From: Maribacter stanieri
GTDB lineage: Bacteria > Bacteroidota > Bacteroidia > Flavobacteriales > Flavobacteriaceae
Assembly (NCBI RefSeq): GCF_900112245.1
Contig: NZ_FOYX01000003.1
Location: 558,001-622,000, forward strand
DNA length: 64,000 nucleotides
Direction of reading: 5' to 3'
Shown here: positions 51,330-59,576 of the stretch, piece by piece
Layout: every line of letters begins with the position of its first letter
How positions within the stretch are numbered: the first letter of the stretch is position 1
Translations under genes and position numbers: made by a program
Notes under the pieces: model-generated
The model's input: the letters and a program-made list of their open reading frames with translations, nothing else
Told to the model about the DNA's origin: nothing
Database searches by the model: none

Positions 51330-51356
51330 GATTTTTAATTATATAAATTTTATTCA

Positions 51357-51878
51357 ATGAGAGTTAAGGATTTACAGGAAAATGAATTTCAATATTTTTA
51401 TAAAACCTATTTAAATACCCTCGATGAGCAAGATGATTTGAAATCAGCTTTACAAAATGGTAAAGAAAGCTTTAAAGGCTTGGTTCATGGTTTAACCGAT
51501 GAACAATTTAAATATAGTTACGGAGAAGGCAAATGGACCGTAGCTGAAGTTTTGGTGCACTTGATTGATACTGAGCGGGTATTTCAATATCGTGCCTTTA
51601 GAATATCAAGAAATGATAAAACCCCATTGCCTGGTTTTGATCATAATATATTTGTTGTTGAAAGTAATGCTAATCAAAGAACCAAAGAAGATATACTTAA
51701 AGAATATCTTTTTGTTCGTAACGCCTCAATAAATTTGTTCGATACAATGTTAGATGAACATTTAAAAAGAACTGGTACTGCTAGTGATATTCCTTGGTCA
51801 GTAGCCGCGTTAGGTTTAGTGATAAGTGGTCACCAAAAACATCATGAAAATATATTGAACGAGCGCTATTTTAGTTAA
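51357..51878 (+). CDS. DinB family protein (putative metal-dependent hydrolase/transferase fold)
   Basis: The 173-residue four-helix-bundle protein has the DinB metal-site histidines in LVHLIDTERVFQYR (around 70-83) and SGHQKHHENIL (around 157-167). It also has GKWTVAEVL, a usual start of the second helix. DinB/YfiT relatives bind zinc or nickel, and some are thiol transferases; given that the window encodes a bacillithiol gene, bacillithiol use is possible but not shown. It is preceded by a terminator. Its stop interlocks with that of the convergent 109-residue protein gene. Confidence 0.85.
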   Translation: MRVKDLQENEFQYFYKTYLNTLDEQDDLKSALQNGKESFKGLVHGLTDEQFKYSYGEGKWTVAEVLVHLIDTERVFQYRAFRISRNDKTPLPGFDHNIFVVESNANQRTKEDILKEYLFVRNASINLFDTMLDEHLKRTGTASDIPWSVAALGLVISGHQKHHENILNERYFS

Positions 51879-52204
51879 TCTAGCTCTTCTTCATTTTCCA
51901 TCTCAAAATTTAAGTAGATTGCTTTCGTCAAATCTTCCGATTGCATTACTTCTTCGGGTGTTTTGGTTTCTAACTCCTTTTCTATATTCTCTTCAAAATT
52001 TGCGATGAAGTTAGAAAGGCTTTTACTTATCTTAACAAGATACAATGTATCTACTGTTCTTAACTCTACAGCTTCAACATAATCACCTTTAATATTTTTG
52101 AAGCTGATAATGTCTTCATCACCATATCCATAAGGATAAGTTTCTATTAAAAGTGCTGCTAATTGGTGGTCTAATTTACGGTAATCAATAAGTCGTCTGG
52201 TCAT
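51875..52204 (-). CDS. Conserved hypothetical protein
   Basis: I do not recognise a named family. The 109-residue acidic protein has RRLIDYRKLDHQLAALLIET, YPYGYGDEDIISFKN and YLVKISKSLSNFIANF, and ends in an acidic tail. The composition suggests a small cytosolic protein, possibly regulatory, with no membrane segment. Its TAA stop overlaps that of dinB by four bases. The short upstream region shows no clear promoter. aroB lies 109 bases upstream on the same strand. Confidence 0.65.
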   Translation of the reverse strand: MTRRLIDYRKLDHQLAALLIETYPYGYGDEDIISFKNIKGDYVEAVELRTVDTLYLVKISKSLSNFIANFEENIEKELETKTPEEVMQSEDLTKAIYLNFEMENEEELD

Positions 52205-52312
52205 AACTAATTTATTTATAGAGGGTTGTGATTATCTATAACTAAGCTAGCAATTAAAATCACATTTCGCTTTATAGAGTTGTGAAAGTGCCTGTTTGAG
52301 TATATGAAGTTT

Positions 52313-53374
52313 TTAAACTTTGTAGTAAGCGAAAGCTTCTGAGAATAAATCTACAGGAATTTCTACATCGAACTCAGGTTCACCAATAGATTTTAAGAGG
52401 ACAAAGTTTACTTTACCGTGCGAATTTTTCTTATCATACTTCATAAGTTTAAGAATGTTGTCAATATCATCATTCAAAAATTCTACTTTATCATATCTAT
52501 TTAAGAATGTAGTTTTTATATCTTCTAAGCTTTCATTAGTTAGTCCTAAAAGTTTATTTGATAAATAAGCTTCTAAAATCATTCCTATCGCAATTGCTTC
52601 ACCATGTAAAAGCATTTCTTTAGATTCATTCTCTAAGAAGTAAGATTCAATAGCATGACCAAGTGTGTGTCCGTAATTCAAAATTTTACGAATATGTTGC
52701 TCTGTGGGGTCTTGAAGTACAACTTTGTTTTTTATCTGAATAGATGTTAGAATATGATTTTTCATATCCTCTAAACTTTCTGCATCTTTTAAGGCTTCCC
52801 AGTAAGCTGTGTTTTGGATTAGTCCGTGTTTCAGCATTTCTGCGAAACCGCTTCGTACTTGTCTATTATCAAGAGTATCAAGAAAATCTGGCACAACTAA
52901 TACCATTACTGGTTGGTTGATAACACCTATCTGATTTTTCAAGGAACCTAGATCTATTCCCGTTTTACCACCTACAGAAGCATCTACCATAGATAATAGG
53001 GTAGTAGGTACGTTTATAAAATCTATTCCTCTTTTAAAAGTTGAGGCTATAAACCCACCCATATCGGTCAATACGCCACCACCAAGGTTAATCATAACGC
53101 TTTTTCGGTCGGCACCTAATTCAGATAAAGCTTCCCAAACACCTATGCATGTTTCAATGTTTTTATTTACTTCACCGGATTCAATTTCAATAATCTCAAA
53201 CTGATATTCACCACTAATCTCTGCCATAAAATTTGGTAGACAAAGTTCATGTGTATTTTCATCCACCAAAATAAAAACAATAGAATATTTCTTTTGAGCT
53301 AAATGAGAATTTAAAGCTTGAAAAGCTTTTTCTTTAAAATGTACTGCGTAAGAATCTGAAATTATAGAATCCAT
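52313..53374 (-). CDS. aroB: 3-dehydroquinate synthase
   Basis: The 353-residue enzyme converts DAHP to 3-dehydroquinate, the second shikimate-pathway step. It has the NAD-binding GGGVLTDMGGFIAS (around 97-110), VPTTLLSMVDASVGGKTG (around 119-136), the zinc motifs in LNYGHTLGHAIES (around 233-245) and LLHGEAIAIGM (around 254-264). All are complete. It is divergent from the proline dehydrogenase gene across a 111-base promoter region. Confidence 0.95.
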   Translation of the reverse strand: MDSIISDSYAVHFKEKAFQALNSHLAQKKYSIVFILVDENTHELCLPNFMAEISGEYQFEIIEIESGEVNKNIETCIGVWEALSELGADRKSVMINLGGGVLTDMGGFIASTFKRGIDFINVPTTLLSMVDASVGGKTGIDLGSLKNQIGVINQPVMVLVVPDFLDTLDNRQVRSGFAEMLKHGLIQNTAYWEALKDAESLEDMKNHILTSIQIKNKVVLQDPTEQHIRKILNYGHTLGHAIESYFLENESKEMLLHGEAIAIGMILEAYLSNKLLGLTNESLEDIKTTFLNRYDKVEFLNDDIDNILKLMKYDKKNSHGKVNFVLLKSIGEPEFDVEIPVDLFSEAFAYYKV

Positions 53375-53455
53375 TAAAAATATGGCTTAGTATTGATTAC
53401 TATTTCACCGCAAAATAAAGGTTATTTTTAGTCTTAGGATTATAAATTCTGTGAT

Positions 53456-53463
53456 TATATTTG
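53456..53463 (+). promoter_or_regulatory. -7 promoter box for proline dehydrogenase
   Basis: TATATTTG is a perfect TAnnTTTG match, 22 bases before the ATG at 53486. No -33 TTG stands at the expected place. Confidence 0.55.
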
Positions 53464-53485
53464 ATCGTTATAGAAATTTTAAAAA

Positions 53486-54652
53486 ATGGACCAAATATTT
53501 GAAAATACCGCAACGGCATTTGCTTTAAAATCAGACTCAGAATTAGAAAGAGCTTATTTTCTTTTTAAAATGATTTCAAATGAACCATTAGTGAAAATGG
53601 GTTCGGTAATTACCAATTTTGCTTTTAAAGCACATTTACCTGTAGAAGGTCTTATTAGGGCTACTGTGTTTGATCATTTTTGTGGAGGCGTAAATGAACG
53701 TGATTGCTTGCCTGTAGTGGACCGAATGTGGGGAAAAGGAGTTTGCTCTGTTCTAGATTATTCAGTTGAAGGTAAGGAAGAAGAAGACCCTTTTGACACG
53801 GCTACCGAAATGATTTTGACAATTTTAGACTTTGTCAAAGAAAAGGAAGCTATTCCCTATGCAGTTTTTAAACCAACCGGTTTTGGAAGATTTGGGTTGT
53901 ATCAAAAAATTAGCGAGAAAAAAGAACTTACAAAAAAGGAACAAGCTGAATGGCAACGTGTTGTTAATAGGTTTGACAAGGTTTGTAAAAAAGCGCACGA
54001 CTTAGAGGTGTCTTTGCTTATAGATGGCGAAGAAAGTTGGATGCAAGATGCCGCAGACGATTTAGCTGAAGATATGATGCGTAAATACAACAAAAAGAAA
54101 AGAATTGTATTTAATACTTTACAGACATACAGATGGGATCGATTACCTTATTTGAAAGCACTTCAAGAACGTGCGGTAAAAGATGGTTTTTTGGTAGGTA
54201 TGAAGGTTGTACGTGGTGCATACATGGAAAAGGAAAATGAAAGAGCCAAAGAAAAAGGGTATACTTCTCCTATATGCAAAACAAAAGCAGAAACAGATGA
54301 AAATTTTAATGCTACCATTGAATATATGATAGATAATCTTGATTCTCTATCTATTTTTTCCGGTACGCATAATGAAGATAGTTGTTACCGTCTAATGGAG
54401 TTAATGGAGCAAAAAGGTATAGCTAAAAATAATGAACACGTTTGGTTTGGGCAGTTGTATGGAATGAGTGACCATATCTCATATAATTTAGCGGCCAATG
54501 GCTATAATGTTGCTAAATATTTACCATTTGGACCCGTACGTGATGTAATGCCTTATTTAATTAGAAGAGCGGATGAAAACACTTCTGTTGCCGGACAAAC
54601 TAGTAGAGAGCTATCGTTATTGAAAAAAGAAAGAAAGCGTAGAAAGATATAA
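53486..54652 (+). CDS. Proline dehydrogenase
   Basis: The 388-residue FAD enzyme oxidises proline to pyrroline-5-carboxylate at the inner face of the membrane. It has VFKPTGFGRFGLY (around 128-140), LIDGEESWMQD (around 176-186), the core KVVRGAYMEKENERA (around 235-249), and the C-terminal LPFGPVRDVMPYLIRRADEN motif with its proline-binding arginines. It is a stand-alone proline dehydrogenase, not the long PutA fusion. The gene is seven bases from the convergent DUF4258-like gene, and no terminator is seen between. Confidence 0.92.
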   Translation: MDQIFENTATAFALKSDSELERAYFLFKMISNEPLVKMGSVITNFAFKAHLPVEGLIRATVFDHFCGGVNERDCLPVVDRMWGKGVCSVLDYSVEGKEEEDPFDTATEMILTILDFVKEKEAIPYAVFKPTGFGRFGLYQKISEKKELTKKEQAEWQRVVNRFDKVCKKAHDLEVSLLIDGEESWMQDAADDLAEDMMRKYNKKKRIVFNTLQTYRWDRLPYLKALQERAVKDGFLVGMKVVRGAYMEKENERAKEKGYTSPICKTKAETDENFNATIEYMIDNLDSLSIFSGTHNEDSCYRLMELMEQKGIAKNNEHVWFGQLYGMSDHISYNLAANGYNVAKYLPFGPVRDVMPYLIRRADENTSVAGQTSRELSLLKKERKRRKI

Positions 54653-54659
54653 TTTTTAT

Positions 54660-55043
54660 TTATTGTAGTTCCACTTTCTGAATGGTGGCTTTTTCTCTAC
54701 AATTTTTTACGGTAAACCTATAATCTCGTTCCTTGTATTCAGATTCTACAATGTATGTTTTACAAGGAACAGATTTAGTATCGCTTTTACCAAAATCAAC
54801 ATCACCTTCTGTTAAAATATAGGTAACCCCAATAGAGTCTAATTGAAACTCTTGAAGTTTTTGCTTTGCTTCATCGCTATAGTACATTGCCTTTGAACGA
54901 ATATCTTTTAGTGTTCTACAATCAGGAAGATAGCAGAAATACACTCCGGTTTCTTGAGATTTCTTTTTAAGAAAGAAAGTAAGAAATACAATACCAATGG
55001 ATAAACCTACCAAGAAAAAACCTAACCTTTTAAGAAAATCCAT
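54660..55043 (-). CDS. DUF4258-like membrane-anchored protein
   Basis: The 127-residue protein has one N-terminal membrane helix (about 9-25) and a small domain with CRTLKDIRSKAMYYSDEAKQ and LQEFQLDSIGVTYILTEGDV, which resembles DUF4258. It ends with the conserved pattern CKTYIVES and VKNCREKATIQ. The function is unknown; the outward- or inward-facing orientation was not determined. It lies 76 bases downstream of the alanine dehydrogenase gene on the same strand. Confidence 0.75.
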   Translation of the reverse strand: MDFLKRLGFFLVGLSIGIVFLTFFLKKKSQETGVYFCYLPDCRTLKDIRSKAMYYSDEAKQKLQEFQLDSIGVTYILTEGDVDFGKSDTKSVPCKTYIVESEYKERDYRFTVKNCREKATIQKVELQ

Positions 55044-55119
55044 TTATGCGTTTTATGTAAAATTAAAAATGCAAAATTATGTCTTTTTATAGGATAGAAA
55101 AAAGAATGCTTTCAGTATT

Positions 55120-56319
55120 CTAAAAAATAAGAAAATTAATATCACTGTATTGTAAGTCAAACCACTCTCCAACAGATTTGTTGGTAAGAATACCATGATA
55201 CATATAAAGTCCGTTACGTAGACCTTTGTCAAAACGTAATGAATTTTCTAAACCGCCATCTTCACCAATTTTTAATAAATACGGAGTGAATATATTGCTG
55301 ATACTTACAGAAGCTGTTTTTGGATATCTTGACGGTATGTTTGGAACTCCATAATGTATTACATCAAATTTTCTTCTTGTAGGTTTATTATGATCGGTAA
55401 TCTCGCTAGTTTCAAAGCAGCCGCCTGTATCAATACTTACATCTATGATAACGGCACCTTTTTTCATATGCTCTACCATAGTGCTTGTAACCACTACTGG
55501 AGACCTGTCTTTACCTCTTGTGGCACCAATAGCTACATCACAACGTTTTAAAGCTTTAAGTAGATTTTTTGGTTGAATAGTAGAAGTGTAAACGGTCTGT
55601 TTTAAATTGGTCTGTATATTTCTGAGTTTGGTGATAGAGTTGTCAAAGACCTTTACATTGGCACCAATGCCTATAGCTGAACGCGCGGCGAACTCTCCAA
55701 CTGTACCTGCTCCAATAATAACAACTTCTACAGGTGGTACTCCACTGATGTTACCAAACATTAAACCATTACCGTTATTATTTGCAGCCATTAATTCCGC
55801 TGCAATTAATACAGAGGAAATTCCTGCTATTTCACTTAAAGACCTTACAGCTGGGTATTTTCCTTCTTCATCACGAATATATTCAAAAGCAATAGCGGTA
55901 ATTCTTTTTCTGGCAAGTTCTTCGAAATACTCTTTATATTGAGTTTTAATTTGAAGCGCAGAAATAACCGTTGTTTGCGGATTTATAAATTCTATTTCGG
56001 TTAGGGTAGGAGGCTCCACTTTTAGAATAAGAGGACAAGCAAAAACTTTTTTTGTATCTCTTGTTATCTCGCCACCTGCAGTAATATAATCTGCATCTGA
56101 ATAATGTGCGCCTTCACCTGCACCAGATTCTATTAAAACACGATGTCCATTTGCTGTAATTGCATTAACTGCATCAGGAGTTAAACAAATTCTTTTTTCT
56201 TGATATTGATTTTCTTTCGGAATACCTATAAAAAGCTCACCTTTTTGACGTAAAACCTCTAAGGTTTCCTCTTGTGGAATTAATTGATGTTTGCTAAAGG
56301 GTGAAGTGGGTTGGTTCAT
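55120..56319 (-). CDS. ald: Alanine dehydrogenase
   Basis: The 399-residue protein matches alanine dehydrogenase/PntA-related enzymes. It has GIPKENQYQEKRICLTPDAV (around 33-52), the Rossmann motif VVIIGAGTVGEFAARSAIG (around 199-217), and DVSIDTGGCFETSE (around 299-312). It deaminates L-alanine to pyruvate with NAD. The N-terminal extension of about 30 residues (MNQPTSPFSKHQLIPQEETL) is common in flavobacterial forms. It has its own -7 box at 56359. Confidence 0.9.
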   Translation of the reverse strand: MNQPTSPFSKHQLIPQEETLEVLRQKGELFIGIPKENQYQEKRICLTPDAVNAITANGHRVLIESGAGEGAHYSDADYITAGGEITRDTKKVFACPLILKVEPPTLTEIEFINPQTTVISALQIKTQYKEYFEELARKRITAIAFEYIRDEEGKYPAVRSLSEIAGISSVLIAAELMAANNNGNGLMFGNISGVPPVEVVIIGAGTVGEFAARSAIGIGANVKVFDNSITKLRNIQTNLKQTVYTSTIQPKNLLKALKRCDVAIGATRGKDRSPVVVTSTMVEHMKKGAVIIDVSIDTGGCFETSEITDHNKPTRRKFDVIHYGVPNIPSRYPKTASVSISNIFTPYLLKIGEDGGLENSLRFDKGLRNGLYMYHGILTNKSVGEWFDLQYSDINFLIF

Positions 56320-56358
56320 AACTAAAATATGCGTTGTTCAAATCAATGACTTGAAACT

Positions 56359-56366
56359 CAAATGTA
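56359..56366 (-). promoter_or_regulatory. -7 promoter box for alanine dehydrogenase
   Basis: The minus strand reads TACATTTG, a perfect TAnnTTTG match 39 bases before the ATG at 56319. Confidence 0.45.
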
Positions 56367-56417
56367 CAATTTTTAAAGAAATGAATGTTTTGTACTATCT
56401 GTAAAGATAGTTTAATG

Positions 56418-57062
56418 CTAAAGTTTAAGATGAAGCCAGTTTTGCAAGCGATTTTGTAAACCTTTTAAAATGTTCTCAATATTACCTGTAGATAGTTTGG
56501 TATTTAACTCTTCTGAAATAGATGGAGCTTCAAGGTCTTCATTATTAGTTGATTTATGCTTGTTGCCAAAACCTTTCGCTTTTAATTCTTCAAGTTCCGC
56601 CTCCATTGCCTCTAAGTCTATACCATGTACATGTTTATCATAAAGTTTAATACGAATAAAATACACAAAAGGTATTGTTATCATGCAAATTGGTATTATC
56701 CACCATATATTATCAGTATCAATATAATGATCGGAATCATAAAATACTTCAAATAATTGAAATGCATACATCGCTATTGGAATGATAATAATATGGTACC
56801 ACCAATCTCTTGACGTTAAAAACCAAAATATTAACAGATATAATGGAACAATTTTAGAAGTCAAAAACCATAGGTATGTTGATGCATCAGGAAATCCATT
56901 TCCACCTAAAGTAAAACCGAAAAGAGATATGTCACCATTTGAATCGTATGGCAAATAATCATAGGTCTTATATAGGAAAGGAGAAATGGCTATAAAGAAA
57001 ACTATAAGAGATTCTAGGAAAATCTTTTTTTTAGCTTTTTTTCTTTTAGATTTATTAATCAT
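56418..57062 (-). CDS. Membrane protein of unknown function
   Basis: I do not recognise the family. The 214-residue protein starts with a basic segment (MINKSKRKKAKKK) and has about four membrane helices (about 14-30, 60-82, 88-105, 121-137). The third region has EVFYDSDHYIDTDNIWW. A cytosolic C-terminal tail (about 138-214) is charged and contains GIDLEAMEAELEELKAKG. It is transcribed alone, downstream of a 43-residue peptide gene and its terminator. Confidence 0.7.
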   Translation of the reverse strand: MINKSKRKKAKKKIFLESLIVFFIAISPFLYKTYDYLPYDSNGDISLFGFTLGGNGFPDASTYLWFLTSKIVPLYLLIFWFLTSRDWWYHIIIIPIAMYAFQLFEVFYDSDHYIDTDNIWWIIPICMITIPFVYFIRIKLYDKHVHGIDLEAMEAELEELKAKGFGNKHKSTNNEDLEAPSISEELNTKLSTGNIENILKGLQNRLQNWLHLKL

Positions 57063-57117
57063 TGGGACATATAGTATTACTATATGCTAACGATGTAAAT
57101 ACCTAAATATTATATAT

Positions 57118-57146
57118 AAAAAAAGAGCAATTAAATTGCTCTTTTT
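57118..57146 (-). terminator. Intrinsic terminator after the 43-residue peptide gene
   Basis: AGAGCAAT pairs with ATTGCTCT, with A- and T-runs on either side. It works on the minus strand after the peptide gene and could also act on the other strand. Confidence 0.8.
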
Positions 57147-57165
57147 ATTTCAAAAAATATAATAA

Positions 57166-57297
57166 TTATATTTTCTTAGTCAACTTCCTTTTATCAACAT
57201 TTAATTGTTGATTATCAATATCAATAACTGGAGCAGTCATTGCTAATAAAAATACGCCTAAGGCAAGGGAAGCTAAGAATGTTCTTTTGTTTTTCAT
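57166..57297 (-). CDS. Small exported or membrane-anchored peptide, 43 residues
   Basis: A 43-codon frame, MKNKRTFLASLALGVFLLAM then TAPVIDIDNQQLNVDKRKL and TKKI, starts at ATG 57297 and stops at 57166. It has a basic N-terminus and a hydrophobic stretch (about 6-20), then a TAP sequence that could be a signal peptidase site near residue 23 or a membrane end. A -7 box at 57338-57345 and a downstream terminator support expression. No family is recognised, and the gene could be overlooked because of its length. Confidence 0.6.
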   Translation of the reverse strand: MKNKRTFLASLALGVFLLAMTAPVIDIDNQQLNVDKRKLTKKI

Positions 57298-57337
57298 TTT
57301 CAAGGGGTTTTTGGTTAAACATTAGTTTGTTCTCCTA

Positions 57338-57345
57338 CAAACGTA
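57338..57345 (-). promoter_or_regulatory. -7 promoter box for the 43-residue peptide gene
   Basis: The minus strand reads TACGTTTG, a perfect TAnnTTTG match 40 bases before the ATG at 57297. No -33 element is obvious. Confidence 0.45.
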
Positions 57346-57524
57346 AGAAATAATGTACAATTAAAAATGTTTTAAACGTTAAAAATGAGCATTTTATCTG
57401 ATTTTATGAACATTACATCGATTTTTTGGTTTTTCATCGAATAAATACAATAATAATTCGGTCTCAACGATGTTCGTTTTCTACATATAAGGTTTGTACA
57501 AAACCATAAAGCTATAACAACTAG

Positions 57525-57935
57525 TTATGAGAGTTTTAGCCTACGAGTTGACTCATCTAGAATTTCTATAGTTATTTCTTGAACGTCTTTCGGAATTAGG
57601 TTGGGTATTTTCTCTGGCCACTCCATGAATATCCAACTGTCAGAGGTTAAATAATCATCTATGCCCATATCCATAGCTTCTACTTCATCTTCAAGTCTGT
57701 AAAAATCAAAATGATAAGCTAATAATTCTCCATTTTCTAATGCATATTCATTTACTAGACCAAATGTAGGGCTGCTTACATTATCCTTACTGCCTAACTC
57801 CTTAATAAATGCTTTAATAAGTGTAGTTTTACCAGCACCCATTGGAGCATAAAAAGCTAAGGTTTTGCTATTTGATTTTTCTATTAGCTGCTTTACAATG
57901 TTGCTTAAATCTTCTTCTTTATAAATAAATTCCAT
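57525..57935 (-). CDS. tsaE: tRNA threonylcarbamoyladenosine biosynthesis ATPase TsaE
   Basis: The 136-residue P-loop protein has Walker A APMGAGKTTLIK (around 30-41), SSPTFGLVNEY (around 53-63) and the FDFYRLEDEVEAMDMGIDDY segment (around 74-94), all typical of TsaE. It works with TsaB and TsaD in the universal t6A37 modification of ANN-decoding tRNAs. It lies ten bases after porX on the same strand and is probably co-transcribed with it. Confidence 0.94.
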   Translation of the reverse strand: MEFIYKEEDLSNIVKQLIEKSNSKTLAFYAPMGAGKTTLIKAFIKELGSKDNVSSPTFGLVNEYALENGELLAYHFDFYRLEDEVEAMDMGIDDYLTSDSWIFMEWPEKIPNLIPKDVQEITIEILDESTRRLKLS

Positions 57936-57945
57936 ATTCCAAAAA

Positions 57946-59490
57946 CTATTTAGGCTCCAAAACTACAAAAGGTATAATCATTTCTTCTAATGATACACCG
58001 CCATGTTGGTATGTATTTCTATAATAACTAACATAGTGATTGTAATTATTTGGATAAGCAAAAAACAAATCATTCTTAGCGAAAATATAAGAGCTACTCA
58101 TATTAATACTTGGTAAATGAATAGATTTAGGATCTTTTGCAGCTAGCACATCATTCTTTTCATAAGTTAAGCTCCTACCGGTCTTGTAACGTAAATTTAG
58201 ACTGGTATCTCTGTCGCCCACTACCTTTGAAGGTGATTTTACATTTATAGTTCCATGATCAGTAGTGATGATTAACTTCATTCCCAAAGTTTGTGCTTGT
58301 TGAATGATTTCTAACATTGGGGAATTTTTAAACCAACTTGTGGTTAGCGATCTGTATGATTTATCATTAGATGCTAATTCCTTAATTACCTCCATTTCGG
58401 TTTTGGAGTGAGATAGCATATCCACAAAATTATATACAATAACAGTTAGGTCATTGTCTTTTTGCCCTTTGAAATTCTGACTTAAATGCTTTCCTTGTTT
58501 AAGACTACTAATTTTATGATACTCCCATTTTAAATCTAATCCCAGTCTTTTTAACTGTGCATCAAGAAATTTATCTTCAAATAAATTTTTACCTCCTTCA
58601 TCCGTATCGTTTTTCCACCAATCCGGATACTTTTTCTCCATATCTAAAGGGGTAAGTCCAGAGAATATAGCGTTACGTGCATATTGTGTAGCCGTAGGTA
58701 ATATGCTATAATATGAATCTTCTTTTTTCTTTTTGTAAAAGGAGTTTACAGTATCTTCAAAAGCGTACCATTGATCGTAACGCAAATTATCAACTACAAT
58801 CAATAAAGTTTTTTGATCTTTAATTTCTGGTGCAATCCATTTTTTGAATAGTGTATGAGACATTACCGGTGCATCAATATCTGTAAACCAATCTTCATAG
58901 TTGCGCTCTACGAATTTCCCAAATTGCTGATTTGCTTCCGTCTTTTGCGATTCAAGAATTTCGAACATGCCACTATCTTCAATTTCTTCTAATTGTAGTT
59001 CCCAATAAATAAGCTTTTTATACAAATCTGCCCATTCTTGATAAGAATTAACCATTGATAAGTCCATCGCAATTTTTCTGAATTCTTGCTGATAGTTGCT
59101 TGTGGTTTTTTCAGAAACTAATCTAGAATGATCTAAATTCTTTTTTAAAGAAAGCAAAATCTGGTTTGGGTTTACTGGCTTAATTAGGTAATCGGCAATT
59201 TTAGAACCAATAGCTTCTTCCATTATAAACTCTTCTTCACTCTTGGTAATCATAACCACGGGTAAGGAATTATCTATTACTTTAATTTCTGAAAGTGTTT
59301 CTAAACCAGATATACCTGGCATATTTTCATCTAAGAAAACAATATCTACTCTAGTTTCCGCTAATTCTTCTAAAGCCTCTTGTCCACTCTGGCAGTTGAT
59401 TACGCTATAGTTTTTAGATTCAAGAAAGATGATATGAGGTTTGAGTAAATCAATTTCATCATCTACCCATAATATTTTTATTTTGTTCAT
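57946..59490 (-). CDS. porX: Response regulator PorX with PglZ domain (type IX secretion control)
   Basis: The 514-residue protein has an N-terminal receiver domain (about 1-120) with acidic pair D10/D11, phosphoacceptor D54 in VFLDENMPG and K104 in LIKPVNP. A helical linker follows, then a PglZ/alkaline phosphatase-like domain (about 200-510) with VVDNLRYDQWYAF, TITTDHGTINV-type residues (TTDHGT) and HYVSYYRNTYQHGGVSLEEM. This architecture is diagnostic of PorX, which controls the type IX secretion system in Bacteroidota together with the kinase PorY. porY is not in the window. The downstream tsaE is probably co-transcribed. Confidence 0.95.
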   Translation of the reverse strand: MNKIKILWVDDEIDLLKPHIIFLESKNYSVINCQSGQEALEELAETRVDIVFLDENMPGISGLETLSEIKVIDNSLPVVMITKSEEEFIMEEAIGSKIADYLIKPVNPNQILLSLKKNLDHSRLVSEKTTSNYQQEFRKIAMDLSMVNSYQEWADLYKKLIYWELQLEEIEDSGMFEILESQKTEANQQFGKFVERNYEDWFTDIDAPVMSHTLFKKWIAPEIKDQKTLLIVVDNLRYDQWYAFEDTVNSFYKKKKEDSYYSILPTATQYARNAIFSGLTPLDMEKKYPDWWKNDTDEGGKNLFEDKFLDAQLKRLGLDLKWEYHKISSLKQGKHLSQNFKGQKDNDLTVIVYNFVDMLSHSKTEMEVIKELASNDKSYRSLTTSWFKNSPMLEIIQQAQTLGMKLIITTDHGTINVKSPSKVVGDRDTSLNLRYKTGRSLTYEKNDVLAAKDPKSIHLPSINMSSSYIFAKNDLFFAYPNNYNHYVSYYRNTYQHGGVSLEEMIIPFVVLEPK

Positions 59491-59537
59491 TGAATTATTA
59501 TTTGACGATAATCAAATTCTATGCTAATGCTTTTGTA

Positions 59538-59545
59538 TAACTTTG
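59538..59545 (+). promoter_or_regulatory. -7 promoter box for the HD hydrolase gene
   Basis: TAACTTTG is a perfect TAnnTTTG match, 31 bases before the TTG start at 59577, and supports that start. Confidence 0.45.
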
Positions 59546-59576
59546 AAATGTTAATTTCAGAAAAGACGACGTTATC

